From: Paracrocinitomix mangrovi
GTDB lineage: Bacteria > Bacteroidota > Bacteroidia > Flavobacteriales_D > Crocinitomicaceae
DNA: 64,000 bases
Direction: 5' to 3'
Assembly (NCBI RefSeq): GCF_019740355.2
Contig: NZ_CP091819.1
Span: forward strand, 3,720,001 to 3,784,000
Shown here: positions 25,424 through 34,609 of the stretch, piece by piece
Layout of the letters: every line of letters begins with the position of its first letter
Position numbering within the stretch: the stretch's first letter is position 1
Position numbers and translations under genes: made by a program
Notes under the pieces: model-generated
The model's input: only the letters and a program-made list of their open reading frames with translations
Database searches by the model: none
Told to the model about the DNA's origin: nothing

Positions 25424-26614
25424 TTATGCAGCTTTAGTTTTAAGTCTTTTTTGTCTTCTCTTGATATTGGCACCAACTACGTAGTGATCAATCAATGGAG
25501 CCATTACGTTCATGAATAAGATCGCCATCATTACCCCTTCTGGGTAAGCTCCGTTGAAAACTCTAATCGTAATCGAAAGCGCACCTCCTAAAAATCCGTA
25601 AATAAATTTTCCGGTATTAGTTTGGGAGGCGGTGACAGGATCCGTAATCATAAATACTGCTCCAAATGCAAATCCACCAATAACTAGGTGATGTACAGGA
25701 GGCAACATCATGTATTCGTTAACAGCAAATTGATTTGCTAATAATCCAACAACAAATCCACCAGCAATAAATGACAACATGATTCTCCATGAAGCAATTC
25801 CGGTATAAAGTAACAATGCAGCTCCTAATAAAATAGCAACTGTAGAAGTTTCTCCAACTGATCCAGGAATCATTCCAATGAATGCATCAAGGGTAGAGTG
25901 TGATTGCATAAATCCATCTATTGAACCAAAAGCCCAGTCAGCTTTAGCTCCGGTAAAAGATGCTAATTCACCCAATTGTGTTGGTCCTGAAAATCCATCA
26001 GGAGCACCAGACATCCAAACTCTATCTCCAGACATCATTGTAGGATATCCAAAGAATAAGAATGCTCTAGCAGTTAAGGCAATGTTGACAATGTTCATTC
26101 CTGTACCACCAAAGACCTCTTTACCTAGTACGACTGCAAAAATGATTGCAATAGTTAACATCCAAAGTGGAATGTCAGCAGGAACAATTAAAGGAATCAA
26201 CATCCCCGTTACCAGGTATCCTTCCTGAATAGCGTGTTGATTTTTGATACAGAACATAAACTCAACACCTAATCCTACTGCATATGCAACAATAACAAGC
26301 GGTAATACTTTCAATAATCCATAAACAAGTTTGTCTCCAAACATGTGCATGAATTCAGTTGATTCTCCGTTTGCCACATAGTGCCAGTGACCAGTGTTGT
26401 AGATACCAAACAACAAGCAAGGAATCAAGGCAGTAACCACCATGAACATAGTTCTTTTTAGGTCAATACCATCTCTGATGTGAGCTCCTTTAACTGTCGT
26501 TTCTCCAGGCGTAAATAGGAAAGTATAGAAACCGTCCCATACCGGATGGAATTTTGCCCATTTACCATCATGGTCGGGCTCCATCTTACGCATTAATTTT
26601 TCTATCGACTTCAA
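25424..26614 (-). CDS. nqrB: Na+-NQR subunit B
   Basis: 396 aa, about ten helices; it carries a covalent FMN and a riboflavin site and is part of the sodium channel. The FMN-attachment motif reads DGFSGPTQL with acceptor Thr212, a Pro replacing the Ala of the usual SGAT. Other family sequences: GKEVFGGTGMNIVNIALTAR and FMITDPVTASQTNTGK. Confidence 0.96.
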   Translation of the reverse strand: MKSIEKLMRKMEPDHDGKWAKFHPVWDGFYTFLFTPGETTVKGAHIRDGIDLKRTMFMVVTALIPCLLFGIYNTGHWHYVANGESTEFMHMFGDKLVYGLLKVLPLVIVAYAVGLGVEFMFCIKNQHAIQEGYLVTGMLIPLIVPADIPLWMLTIAIIFAVVLGKEVFGGTGMNIVNIALTARAFLFFGYPTMMSGDRVWMSGAPDGFSGPTQLGELASFTGAKADWAFGSIDGFMQSHSTLDAFIGMIPGSVGETSTVAILLGAALLLYTGIASWRIMLSFIAGGFVVGLLANQFAVNEYMMLPPVHHLVIGGFAFGAVFMITDPVTASQTNTGKFIYGFLGGALSITIRVFNGAYPEGVMMAILFMNVMAPLIDHYVVGANIKRRQKRLKTKAA

Positions 26615-26645
26615 TTTTTTAGGTTTTAGTTAGATGAAAATATCA

Positions 26646-28007
26646 TTACATGCATTCTTCCTGGATTACATCTAATCCATCACGAATGACACTTTGAATG
26701 TTAATTTTTGATGTACACACAAATTCACACAATGCAAAGTCTTCAGGAGCTACTTCGTAGATTCCTAAATTTTCCATCAAATCAATGTCATTGTACATAA
26801 CTGATTTGATCAACTGCATTGGATAAATATCAAATGGAAATACTTTTTCCATTTCTCCTGTCACAACAAATGCTCTGATTTCTCCATTTAAGTTAGTATC
26901 CAAAACACGTTTTTTGTTTGGAGTCAACCATGAGAAATAAGATCTATTGATTGAGAATTTGTTAAATCCAGGACTCATCCAACCTTGGGTGATCATGAAT
27001 TTAGGCTCATCTCCTTCAGGAATAACTGTGATTTGTGAATGATAGAAACCTAAGTACCCATCTGCGTCAACTTTGTCACCGGTTAAAACATTTCCTGAGA
27101 TGTAACGCACATTGCCTTCTTTGATATTGTCAGCAATGATATTGTCAATCTTAGTACCGATAGTAGTTTTGATGTATTTAGGGTTCTTTACTTCAGATCC
27201 GGTAATAGCAATCACTTTAGAAGCGTCGAATTGTCCAGATGACATAACACGACCAATAAGGGCCACGTCTTGTGCATTGACTGTCCAAACAACCTCACCT
27301 TTATTGACAGGATCAATATGGTGAATTTGAGTACCTACGTTTCCAATTGGATGTTTACCACTAATTTTATTGATTTGAACACCCTGTGCTTTTGTGAACG
27401 TGTCATCAGCAACAGAGCCTCCTCTTAAAGTCAAGTGAATTTTTCCGTCTGTTAACTTTGATAAAGCATACAAACCTCTTTGGAACAACTCATTCTCCCC
27501 ATGCAAAATGAAATCATAATCAGGTGCAAGTGGTGAAGAATCAAATCCTGAGATAAAAATTGCTTTTGGCTTATCTTCCGGTCTGGCAATAACATCCAAT
27601 GGACGCATCTTGATAAAAGGCCATAAACCGTTTTTAAGCATGTACGCTTTAACTTCTTCTCCAGACATGTTAGCTGTATCAACAGCTCCAAGGTCTTCAA
27701 AAGAATTTTCAGCATCCGCCTTGATACGAATTTCTAAAATTCTTCTTTTAGCACCTCTAACAACGTCTTCTATCTCTCCTGCAACAGGCGATACAAAGTT
27801 TACATCAGGGTTGTATTTGTCCTCGAAAATTGGAGTTCCGGCCTTAACCTTATCTCCAACCTTAACCAACATCTTCGGAACTAGTCCGTGAAAATCGGGC
27901 GGCTTGATAGCAAAAGAGTCGCTTCTTTCAACAGTTGCTTTAACTTTGTCAGCTTCCCCTACTAGTTTGATATCCAAGCCCTTCCTTAATTTGATAGTCT
28001 TTGACAT
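26646..28007 (-). CDS. nqrA: Na+-NQR subunit A
   Basis: 453 aa cytoplasmic quinone-associated subunit; first gene of the nqr operon. Family sequences: IKLRKGLDIKLVGEA at the N-terminus, DFHGLVPKMLVKVGDKVKAG, VSPVAGEIEDVVRGAKRRIL and GKHPIGNVGTQIHHIDPVNK. A well-formed promoter lies 29 bp upstream and a Fur-type palindrome further up. The complex couples NADH oxidation and (mena)quinone reduction to Na+ export. Confidence 0.96.
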   Translation of the reverse strand: MSKTIKLRKGLDIKLVGEADKVKATVERSDSFAIKPPDFHGLVPKMLVKVGDKVKAGTPIFEDKYNPDVNFVSPVAGEIEDVVRGAKRRILEIRIKADAENSFEDLGAVDTANMSGEEVKAYMLKNGLWPFIKMRPLDVIARPEDKPKAIFISGFDSSPLAPDYDFILHGENELFQRGLYALSKLTDGKIHLTLRGGSVADDTFTKAQGVQINKISGKHPIGNVGTQIHHIDPVNKGEVVWTVNAQDVALIGRVMSSGQFDASKVIAITGSEVKNPKYIKTTIGTKIDNIIADNIKEGNVRYISGNVLTGDKVDADGYLGFYHSQITVIPEGDEPKFMITQGWMSPGFNKFSINRSYFSWLTPNKKRVLDTNLNGEIRAFVVTGEMEKVFPFDIYPMQLIKSVMYNDIDLMENLGIYEVAPEDFALCEFVCTSKINIQSVIRDGLDVIQEECM

Positions 28008-28035
28008 ATCGACTTTTGGAATTTAGATTAAGCGA

Positions 28036-28065
28036 CAAATTTAATTATCTGGAATTATTGGCAAA
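28036..28065 (-). promoter_or_regulatory. nqr operon promoter
   Basis: On the minus strand: TTTG (28065-28062), 18-bp spacer, TAAATTTG (28043-28036). This fits the Bacteroidota -33 TTTG / -7 TAnnTTTG pattern and lies 29 bp before the nqrA start. Confidence 0.7.
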
Positions 28066-28090
28066 CTCATTTTCGACCAATCTGATGTAG

Positions 28091-28107
28091 TTTAGAATGA
28101 TTCTAAA
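28091..28107. promoter_or_regulatory. Fur/PerR-type 7-1-7 palindrome upstream of nqr
   Basis: Perfect 8-1-8 palindrome TTTAGAAT-g-ATTCTAAA, 25 bp upstream of the nqr -33 box. Its core TTAGAATnATTCTAA has the 7-1-7 form of Fur-family boxes. It is not followed by a T tract in either direction, so it is a poor terminator for the preceding gene. Binding by an iron- or peroxide-responsive regulator is inferred. Confidence 0.5.
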
Positions 28108-28132
28108 TAAGAAGATAGTGATTATGTAATTC

Positions 28133-28825
28133 CTACAACAGCGATTTTAGCTCTAACAAGCTGTTAATCACCTTTGAGTGCTTATGTTTTCCTTCATTCT
28201 TAGGGTCAAAGAAAATAGTTTGCATTCCTACTTTTTTCGCTCCTAGTATATCAGCTTCATAATTGTCTCCAATCATCAATGCATCAAATGGGTCAACTTT
28301 TGCCATTTCAAGAGCTTTTTCAAAGACCAAACGGTGAGGTTTTTGTTTACCAACTTCCTCTGAGCACAGGATTATATCGAAATATTGAGAAAGATTGCTA
28401 CCGCTCAGTTTAATGAATTGAACTTCTTTAAAACCGTTGGTAATGATGTGTAAAGGGTACTTTTCTTTTAAGTAAGATAAGGTTTCGTGAGTATGTGGAA
28501 AGAGGTTTGTTTTATGAGGTCCTCTTCTCACATATTCGTCTCCTATTTGCCTGCCAATTACATCCGGGTCTTTAACATTGAAGCGATCCAGCGTATCTCT
28601 AAATCTACCAAAACGCACGGTGTCCTTGTCAATTTTTCCGTTTCTGTATTTCTTCCAATAAATACCATTTACCGATTGATAGGTAGCTAAAAACTTTTCT
28701 TTGTTATCAATTTTATCTGCCAATCCAAATTCATCAAACAACTCACTCAAAGTCTCAGATGAGTTTTTTTCAAAGTCCCACAATGTGTGGTCCAGGTCAA
28801 AGAATATGTGCTTGATGTTTGTCAT
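28133..28825 (-). CDS. YjjG-family pyrimidine nucleotidase (HAD)
   Basis: 230 aa from ATG 28825, which overlaps the preceding stop as ATGA; an upstream in-frame TTG-type start is rejected. HAD motif I HIFFDLDHTLWDF, motif II HIITNGFK, motif III KQKPHRLVFEKAL, motif IV MIGDNYEADILGA. The sequence fits the YjjG family, which dephosphorylates non-canonical pyrimidine nucleotides. Upp two genes upstream gives a shared pyrimidine theme. Confidence 0.87.
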   Translation of the reverse strand: MTNIKHIFFDLDHTLWDFEKNSSETLSELFDEFGLADKIDNKEKFLATYQSVNGIYWKKYRNGKIDKDTVRFGRFRDTLDRFNVKDPDVIGRQIGDEYVRRGPHKTNLFPHTHETLSYLKEKYPLHIITNGFKEVQFIKLSGSNLSQYFDIILCSEEVGKQKPHRLVFEKALEMAKVDPFDALMIGDNYEADILGAKKVGMQTIFFDPKNEGKHKHSKVINSLLELKSLL

Positions 28826-29316
28826 GCAATGGTAGAATATATCCAAAGACAGATCAAGGCGCTATAGGAAGCTGTGAAAATCATCATCAGAGGAAAAGTC
28901 CTTCTTTTTTTACCGTAAAACTTTGCGCAAACAATAGATCCAATTGGAATAGATAAGAACAAAGGGGCCAAAAAGGTAACTCCGTAAATTCCAATTTTTC
29001 GCTTCACCCACACAATAAACTTGTTCATCTTGGTGAATTTCTTCTTCTCTTTAAAAGGAATACCTTTGTCAATGGCGTCTTGTCTGGCTTTTTTGCGTTT
29101 TTTATGAGCTCTGATCATCAATAATTCACTCAAAAAGTAGAATATGGTCATTGAAAACCATGCGCCAATAGTAACAGAGATAAAAATTTGCAAAACACCA
29201 ATTTCAACATTTTCGTTGATGTATTCATGAAATGGAGTATAGGTAAGCCATTGCGCAAAAAGGAACTTAAAAGTGCCTAAGCCAAAACCGGTAAATAAAA
29301 GTCCCCAATTCATCAT
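28822..29316 (-). CDS. Membrane protein, possible small-multidrug-export family
   Basis: 164 aa with an N-terminal hydrophobic helix, a second helix (LQIFISVTIGAWFSMTIFYF), a strongly basic cytoplasmic loop (HKKRKKARQDAIDKG...KEKKKF), and KRKIGIYGVTFLAPLFLSIPIGS resembling the conserved helix of Sm_multidrug_ex (COG2426) proteins. Function unknown. Its start overlaps the upp stop (TAATG) and its stop overlaps the yjjG-like start. Confidence 0.6.
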   Translation of the reverse strand: MMNWGLLFTGFGLGTFKFLFAQWLTYTPFHEYINENVEIGVLQIFISVTIGAWFSMTIFYFLSELLMIRAHKKRKKARQDAIDKGIPFKEKKKFTKMNKFIVWVKRKIGIYGVTFLAPLFLSIPIGSIVCAKFYGKKRRTFPLMMIFTASYSALICLWIYSTIA

Positions 29317-29969
29317 TATAATTTTACCCCAAAGGCTAAATCTCCTGCATCTCCAAGACCGGGAACGATATAAGCTTTGCTATTTAATTTTTCATCAACG
29401 TCCGCTAGCCATATTTCTGCATTATCAGGCAATTCGGCTTGTAATTTATCAACTGCAGGTTGACTCGCTATAGCACACATTACGTGAATTTTTTTTGGAT
29501 TTCCGTTTTTTCTAATGGCATCTAATGTCAAAAGCAAAGAAGTTCCTGTAGCTAACATTGGGTCAACAATAACCAATGTTTTACATGTTAGATCCGGCGA
29601 AGCTAAATATTCAACATGAACTTTTATGTCTTGTCCACCCTCTTCATTTTCTTCTCTATAAGCAGATATAAATGCATTTTCTGCATGATCAAAATAATTC
29701 AAAACTCCATTGTGCATAGTTAATCCCGCTCTCAGTATAGAGGCAACTACGATTGGTTCATCAATTCGGTGAACCTCTTTTTTTCCTAATGGAGTTGTGA
29801 CTTCATCTACTTTGTAATGCAGACTTTTACTCATTTCATAAGCCATGACTTCGCTTATACGCTCCATGTTTTTTCTGAAACGCATAGCGTCCATCTGCAC
29901 ATTCACATCTCTAATCTCAGCCAAAAAGTGCTGTAAAACTGAATTTTCTTTGCTTAAGATATGTACCAT
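29316..29969 (-). CDS. upp: Uracil phosphoribosyltransferase
   Basis: 217 aa salvage enzyme: uracil + PRPP to UMP. PRPP-binding loop VIVDPMLATGTS, ILRAGLTMHNGV, and the uracil-binding C-terminus AYIVPGLGDAGDLAFG are present. Part of a tightly packed minus-strand operon. Confidence 0.94.
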   Translation of the reverse strand: MVHILSKENSVLQHFLAEIRDVNVQMDAMRFRKNMERISEVMAYEMSKSLHYKVDEVTTPLGKKEVHRIDEPIVVASILRAGLTMHNGVLNYFDHAENAFISAYREENEEGGQDIKVHVEYLASPDLTCKTLVIVDPMLATGTSLLLTLDAIRKNGNPKKIHVMCAIASQPAVDKLQAELPDNAEIWLADVDEKLNSKAYIVPGLGDAGDLAFGVKL

Positions 29970-29972
29970 ATT

Positions 29973-30680
29973 TTAAGAGTAAAGTCCGCCGTTTAAATTT
30001 AATGTTTGACCAGTAAGATAAGTTGCTTTGTCTGAAATAATGTAATCCATTAATGCAGCTAATTCACTAGGGTCTCCCAGTTTACTTACCGGGATTTTAT
30101 CAATCAATTCTTCCTGCATTTCATCAGGTACATCATTGATCATTCCTGCATTGAAATAACCAAGGGCAATTGAATTGACGGTAATATTTTTATTTGAAAT
30201 TTCTTTGGCCAACGATTTTGTTAATCCTATTAAGCCTGCTTTTGATGCTCCGTATGCAGCAGCTCCCACAAATCCTGTTTGCGCGACTATTGACGACATA
30301 AAAATAATGCGGCCAAATTGCTTGTCTCGCATATATGGCAAAGCATGTTTAGTAGCTAAGAAGGGGCCTGTTAAATTTACAGCAATAGTATCATTCCAGT
30401 TTTCAGCTGAAGTTTTCCAGCTAATTTCACTTTTACTGATGCCTGCATTGTTTATCAGGATATCAATACTTCCAAAATCCTTCACCACTTGCTGTATCAT
30501 ATTTTCAATTTCATCTTCTTTTTTGATGTCAGCTTTATAGGTTTTTGCGTTGGCAGGAATTTCTGAAGGAGGATTATCTAAATAATGAAGAGCAAGGTTG
30601 TATTCTTGCATCCCAAAATGTTTGGTTAAGGCAGTGCCTAATCCGCCTGAACTTCCTATTAATAGTATGGTTTTCTTCAT
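29973..30680 (-). CDS. Short-chain dehydrogenase, FabG-like
   Basis: 235 aa NAD(P)H-dependent SDR. Cofactor loop GSSGGLG, NNAG (LINNAGISKSE), catalytic Ser in MSSIVAQTG, Tyr-x3-Lys in YGASKAG, and C-terminal TGQTLNLNGG. Closest in pattern to 3-oxoacyl-ACP reductases, but it lies with a FemAB-like transferase and a deacetylase-like protein rather than fab genes, so the substrate is uncertain. It overlaps the upstream gene by 4 bp. Confidence 0.82.
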   Translation of the reverse strand: MKKTILLIGSSGGLGTALTKHFGMQEYNLALHYLDNPPSEIPANAKTYKADIKKEDEIENMIQQVVKDFGSIDILINNAGISKSEISWKTSAENWNDTIAVNLTGPFLATKHALPYMRDKQFGRIIFMSSIVAQTGFVGAAAYGASKAGLIGLTKSLAKEISNKNITVNSIALGYFNAGMINDVPDEMQEELIDKIPVSKLGDPSELAALMDYIISDKATYLTGQTLNLNGGLYS

Positions 30681-31555
30681 CCTTTAATTTTTTTCAAGGT
30701 TTTGTACCAAACCGGAAGATTGTCAATTTCACAATTGTAATAAGTCCTGTCTGTAGCGCCAAATTTTTTATAAAAATTGGCAACTCCTTCTATTTCTGAT
30801 CCTCCAAAATCAAAGATATTATAATCCTCTTTGTATTGCTCAATAGCGAAATTAATTAGGCCAAACATAGCGCCATTTTTCTTAGCTTCTTCTGATGCAA
30901 CGCCTTTTAGATAAGTTATCCTTCCCTTATCTTTAAAAAAGAAACCAGCTCCTACAAAGGTGTCCTGCTCATAGCAAGCGATTAAATCTCCTTTATTATT
31001 GTTGATGGCTACTTTCATTAGTTGTTCTAAAGATATCAGGTCCTTGGCTTTAAGTGTTTCAATTTTTTGAAAAGCAGTTGCTTTAAATAGTTCAATCAGT
31101 TGATTTGGATCAGTATCCTTTTTATAATTGAAAATTTGATCTGCTTTTTTGATAAGACGTTTGGCGTTGGTGCTATATTTTAAGCCCGTATCTTTTAATT
31201 CAATAAATTGATGTTTTCTTTCAGATAGCCCGTCAATTTGCAGACTGTGTTGTGTTCTAAAGTGAATTGCCTTAAAATCTTTGGCAAGATATTCCAGTAC
31301 TTCAGTCCAATTAAATGAATTACCAAAAATGTCTATTTCTCTTGTGAAAGACGGTTGATACATCTGTTTAACTCCAAGCAGTGTAGTATAAGGAATGGGC
31401 ACAATGGTATTGTAATCACCTTCTATTAATGCACCCCAATTTTTAGCGGTATTGTCCAAATACCATGAATAACAGAAAATATTCTCAATGTCATCATCTG
31501 CAATTCGCTGATCCCATTTATTTGTGTCAATATTTTCTCTTTGGAAAAACTGCAT
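30677..31555 (-). CDS. FemAB/GNAT-like acyltransferase
   Basis: 292 aa. The C-terminal half has the GNAT-type fold seen in FemAB/BioF2-like proteins: ACYEQDTFVGAGFFFKDKG, TYLKGVASEEAKKNGAMFGL (acyl-donor site region) and IFDFGGSEIEGVANFYKKFG. The N-terminus (ENIFCYSWYLDN) also fits. It probably transfers an acyl or aminoacyl group to a cell-envelope substrate; no specific substrate can be named. Coupled to the SDR gene downstream. Confidence 0.65.
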   Translation of the reverse strand: MQFFQRENIDTNKWDQRIADDDIENIFCYSWYLDNTAKNWGALIEGDYNTIVPIPYTTLLGVKQMYQPSFTREIDIFGNSFNWTEVLEYLAKDFKAIHFRTQHSLQIDGLSERKHQFIELKDTGLKYSTNAKRLIKKADQIFNYKKDTDPNQLIELFKATAFQKIETLKAKDLISLEQLMKVAINNNKGDLIACYEQDTFVGAGFFFKDKGRITYLKGVASEEAKKNGAMFGLINFAIEQYKEDYNIFDFGGSEIEGVANFYKKFGATDRTYYNCEIDNLPVWYKTLKKIKG

Positions 31556-31559
31556 TTTA

Positions 31560-32546
31560 TTACAGGTTTAAGTCCGCGAACGTAATAAATTGATGTTTAT
31601 TCTTGTTTTGATCAATAAATCGCTCCAACTTTTTCAATGAATACAATGTGGCCGCTTTTGGATGACCAATTACCACCATTTCAGTAAAGCCTTTGGTTTG
31701 ATTTTGTTTCAAAACTTTGTTGAGTTTAGTTACAAAATATCCATCTACTGAGGCACTTAAATTCATTCCTTTAGACAGCATTTTTTTTCTCATACCGGGT
31801 GAAGGCATGGGATATCCATCTCCAATTGGTTTATGATTCCTGGCATTTAGTCTACCTAGGATAAATAATCTCCAAAAAAACAAAGGGGAGTAATTATAAT
31901 TGGAAATAGGAAATTCAGAAAATGGACCATTTTCATCTTCCTTTGTCAGATCATTTGAAAATTTCCAGGTGCTTTTGTTTGGGATATTTGTAAAATCGTA
32001 ATAATAATTTCCGGCAGTATTTTTACCTCCTCTGAAAACAGTTGAATCTAATTTGATTCCGGCTTTTAAAAAGCTTTTTTCAATTTTTGAAAATGGCTGT
32101 AGACACCATCCGCCGGCGCGATAGGTTGTTACTGATTTACCGGTATGATTGGCGAGAATTGCTTGATATTCTAGTACAATACGCTCAATATCTTCATCAC
32201 TGAAATCGCTAAGTTTATACCTGTCAGTATTCATGATCCATTCTTTGCCATCATGAACACAATCTTCCCAATGTGGGTGAATGTGTAATTGGCAATCATG
32301 TCCTTCATTTACCAGATCCTTAATTTGTTGGGCTACCTTTTGATATTCTGAAGCAACATTAGGGAACTGATCTTTGAATTCGATTAGTTTTTTAAGGTAT
32401 CCGGTATCAATGAAGAATACCATTTTTGCTCCTGTACGAGAAGCTATTTCTCTTATTTTATTAGTTGGCTCTATGATACATTTATCTACTGTTCCGGTTG
32501 GATTGCCGAAAAACAGTTCGTAATCATAGGTAAGAAAAATCTGCAT
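31560..32546 (-). CDS. Polysaccharide-deacetylase-like (WalW-like) protein
   Basis: 328 aa, NodB/carbohydrate-esterase-4-like fold by its motifs: an early acidic LTYDYELFF, the metal-binding QLHIHPHWE (H-x-H), the YRAGGWCLQPF segment and a late MVVIGHPKA. It resembles proteins called WalW in polysaccharide gene clusters. No signal peptide, so it would act in the cytoplasm on a precursor. Start ATG abuts the stop of the lipoprotein gene. Confidence 0.7.
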   Translation of the reverse strand: MQIFLTYDYELFFGNPTGTVDKCIIEPTNKIREIASRTGAKMVFFIDTGYLKKLIEFKDQFPNVASEYQKVAQQIKDLVNEGHDCQLHIHPHWEDCVHDGKEWIMNTDRYKLSDFSDEDIERIVLEYQAILANHTGKSVTTYRAGGWCLQPFSKIEKSFLKAGIKLDSTVFRGGKNTAGNYYYDFTNIPNKSTWKFSNDLTKEDENGPFSEFPISNYNYSPLFFWRLFILGRLNARNHKPIGDGYPMPSPGMRKKMLSKGMNLSASVDGYFVTKLNKVLKQNQTKGFTEMVVIGHPKAATLYSLKKLERFIDQNKNKHQFITFADLNL

Positions 32547-33128
32547 TTATTGCACTTCCGGCTCGATAGGCTCAATTTTTCCATTGGCCATCATGTCGGT
32601 ATATTCGTTAATGTCGTATTGAATATACTTAATGCGATATGCTGCATCAAGGGCAAAATTTGTACCCGGATATTCATTTTTAAATTCAGTCCAAGCTTGT
32701 TTAGCACGAGCTGTGTCTCTTAAATCCCAATCCAAATAAGTGCAACGCGTATACTTTACATTCATCATGTCAAAGTATCCAGGATATTCATTAATGATAC
32801 GATCCAAAATTTTAATAGCCTTTTCAGGTCGTCCGGTTCTGTGAGAAAGATCTGAAGCTTTTTTCAGATATGTTGGTGATAGTGAATCTTCAGGAAAAAA
32901 ACCTGCATAATCTTGAAATTTTGTCATGGCTTCTTCCATCAATACTTCGTCTTCTGGATTCACCATTAACTTACTGTCTAAATCTGCCATTTCCTGTTTG
33001 TAGGTTTCGTAATCTACTTTTACAACAGGGTCCAACATCTTTTCGTCATAAACGGTATCATCTTCATTACTGCCGCAAGACGAAGCAATTATCAAAATAA
33101 CAAGCGGTAAAAATTTTAAGGTTCTCAT
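32547..33128 (-). CDS. Lipoprotein with TPR-like repeats
   Basis: 193 aa with a lipoprotein signal (LVILIIASSCGSNED; lipid-Cys19). Residues ~85-170 contain helical TPR-like pairs (YLKKASDLSHRTGRPEKAIK, TARAKQAWTEFKNEYPGT). Probably a periplasmic-face scaffold protein. It directly follows def with zero spacing. Confidence 0.68.
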   Translation of the reverse strand: MRTLKFLPLVILIIASSCGSNEDDTVYDEKMLDPVVKVDYETYKQEMADLDSKLMVNPEDEVLMEEAMTKFQDYAGFFPEDSLSPTYLKKASDLSHRTGRPEKAIKILDRIINEYPGYFDMMNVKYTRCTYLDWDLRDTARAKQAWTEFKNEYPGTNFALDAAYRIKYIQYDINEYTDMMANGKIEPIEPEVQ

Positions 33129-33725
33129 TTATCTTTTTCCTTTTTTGTTAGGGAATTTCATTTTATAAGCTACTTCAACATCACCTTTAGCGATATTGGT
33201 AAGTTTCTTTTTAAGAAGTCTCTTTTTAAGAGGGCTTAAGCGATCAGTAAAAAGTACACCGTCAACATGATCGTACTCATGTTGAATAATTCTGGCTGCA
33301 TAACCTTCGTATTCTTCTTCATGGAATTCCCAATTTTCATCATAATAAGAAATTTTGATTTTAGGTTTTCTCATTACTTCTTCTCTGATGTTAGGAATAC
33401 TCAAGCATCCTTCAGCAAAAGGCCATTCTTCACCTTCTTCTTCCTCTATGATTGGATTGATGAATACTTTTTTGAAATCTTCTAAACCTTCAGCCATTGG
33501 GTCTGGTTCTTCACCTTCTTCAATTTCAGCAAAAGGAGAAGCGTCAACTACAAAAATTCGCAATGACTTATCTATTTGAGGAGCTGCCAAGCCCACGCCA
33601 TTTGCAGCATACATGGTTTCAAACATGCTGTCAATTAGATCATTCAAATCTTCAAAATCTTCCTCTATTTCATCTCCTTCTCTTTTTAGAATTGGAGATC
33701 CGTATGCAACTATTGGTAAAATCAT
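33129..33725 (-). CDS. def: Peptide deformylase
   Basis: 198 aa Fe/Zn hydrolase removing formyl from nascent N-termini. The three motifs: GVGLAAPQ (residues 43-50), EGCLSIP with metal ligand Cys107, and QHEYDHVDG with His149, Glu150, His153. An acidic insertion (FAEIEEGEEPDPMAEGLED region) lies between motifs 1 and 2. First gene of an eight-gene minus-strand run. Confidence 0.96.
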   Translation of the reverse strand: MILPIVAYGSPILKREGDEIEEDFEDLNDLIDSMFETMYAANGVGLAAPQIDKSLRIFVVDASPFAEIEEGEEPDPMAEGLEDFKKVFINPIIEEEEGEEWPFAEGCLSIPNIREEVMRKPKIKISYYDENWEFHEEEYEGYAARIIQHEYDHVDGVLFTDRLSPLKKRLLKKKLTNIAKGDVEVAYKMKFPNKKGKR

Positions 33726-33741
33726 CTCTTAATAATTAATG

Positions 33742-33749
33742 CAAAATTA
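33742..33749 (-). promoter_or_regulatory. Candidate -7 element for the def operon
   Basis: TAATTTTG (followed by CA) on the minus strand, 16 bp before the def ATG; the same TAATTTTGCA sequence recurs before truA and before the arginine decarboxylase gene. Confidence 0.4.
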
Positions 33750-33820
33750 ATTGAATTGATACAATTAAAGACGAATTAAACCTGAAAGTATTGATTTTTA
33801 TATTGATTAGCTATAATAGT

Positions 33821-34609
33821 CTAGTTATATAGCCTCTTATGAAATTCTCTGCAAACGTCAATTGTTTCGTTATTCTGTTCATAAGAATAACAAGCCTCAC
33901 AGCTTAAATGAACCCATTCCCATTTTAAATTGGCCGGTATGTCGATTATTACGTTGGGTGAGGTTTGAGAGACACTGTCTTTATGTCTTAAATATCTGCT
34001 TTCTGCAAATTCTGCCACCACTGAAACTGAAGAAGAGTTTTCAAGTTTACCACTGAATAAAAGGCTGATGTATTTTTCTTCTTGATTTGTTAAAATGTCT
34101 GCATAGATATAAGCACTTTCTTCATCATTGACATAGCCACTCTCTCTGTAGATCAGGTATTCTTCCAAAATTGGTTCGTCACCATCCATATAATAGGAAC
34201 GTTCTTCAATTAATTTGCCACTGGTATCAAAATACTCGTAATACCCAAAAACAGTTCCGTCTTTGAATTCCCACTGTTCCTTTAAGATATCATTGGTTGT
34301 ATATTTTCTACCATAATCCGTCCATTCTCCGTGATCCATAAATTGAACAATTATCACACTATCTCCAATGGTATCAAGATATTCTCTTAATCCGGGTTTA
34401 ATTTCCTTCCTGTAATCAATCCATATGTCAAGAGGCATTTTTACTTCACCCTTTCCATACTCCATTTCTCTTTCGTATTGGCTCTGGAATCTTTCTATTT
34501 CATGATCAATTTCATATTCCCATCCGGTCAAATTTTCTTTTTGTTCTGAATTGTTACCGCAAGAGGATAGAAAAAGAATAGTTATAATGACTAAGGTCAA
34601 ATATTTCAT
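33821..34609 (-). CDS. Lipoprotein of unknown function
   Basis: 262 aa, lipoprotein signal LVIITILFLSSCGNNSEQ. The body alternates acidic and aromatic residues with DGTVFGYYEYFDTSGKLIEE and RSYYMDGDEPILEEY, reminiscent of MORN/YwqK-like beta-hairpin repeats. Its ATG overlaps the truA stop by 4 bp, so it is in the truA operon. No specific function. Confidence 0.65.
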   Translation of the reverse strand: MKYLTLVIITILFLSSCGNNSEQKENLTGWEYEIDHEIERFQSQYEREMEYGKGEVKMPLDIWIDYRKEIKPGLREYLDTIGDSVIIVQFMDHGEWTDYGRKYTTNDILKEQWEFKDGTVFGYYEYFDTSGKLIEERSYYMDGDEPILEEYLIYRESGYVNDEESAYIYADILTNQEEKYISLLFSGKLENSSSVSVVAEFAESRYLRHKDSVSQTSPNVIIDIPANLKWEWVHLSCEACYSYEQNNETIDVCREFHKRLYN

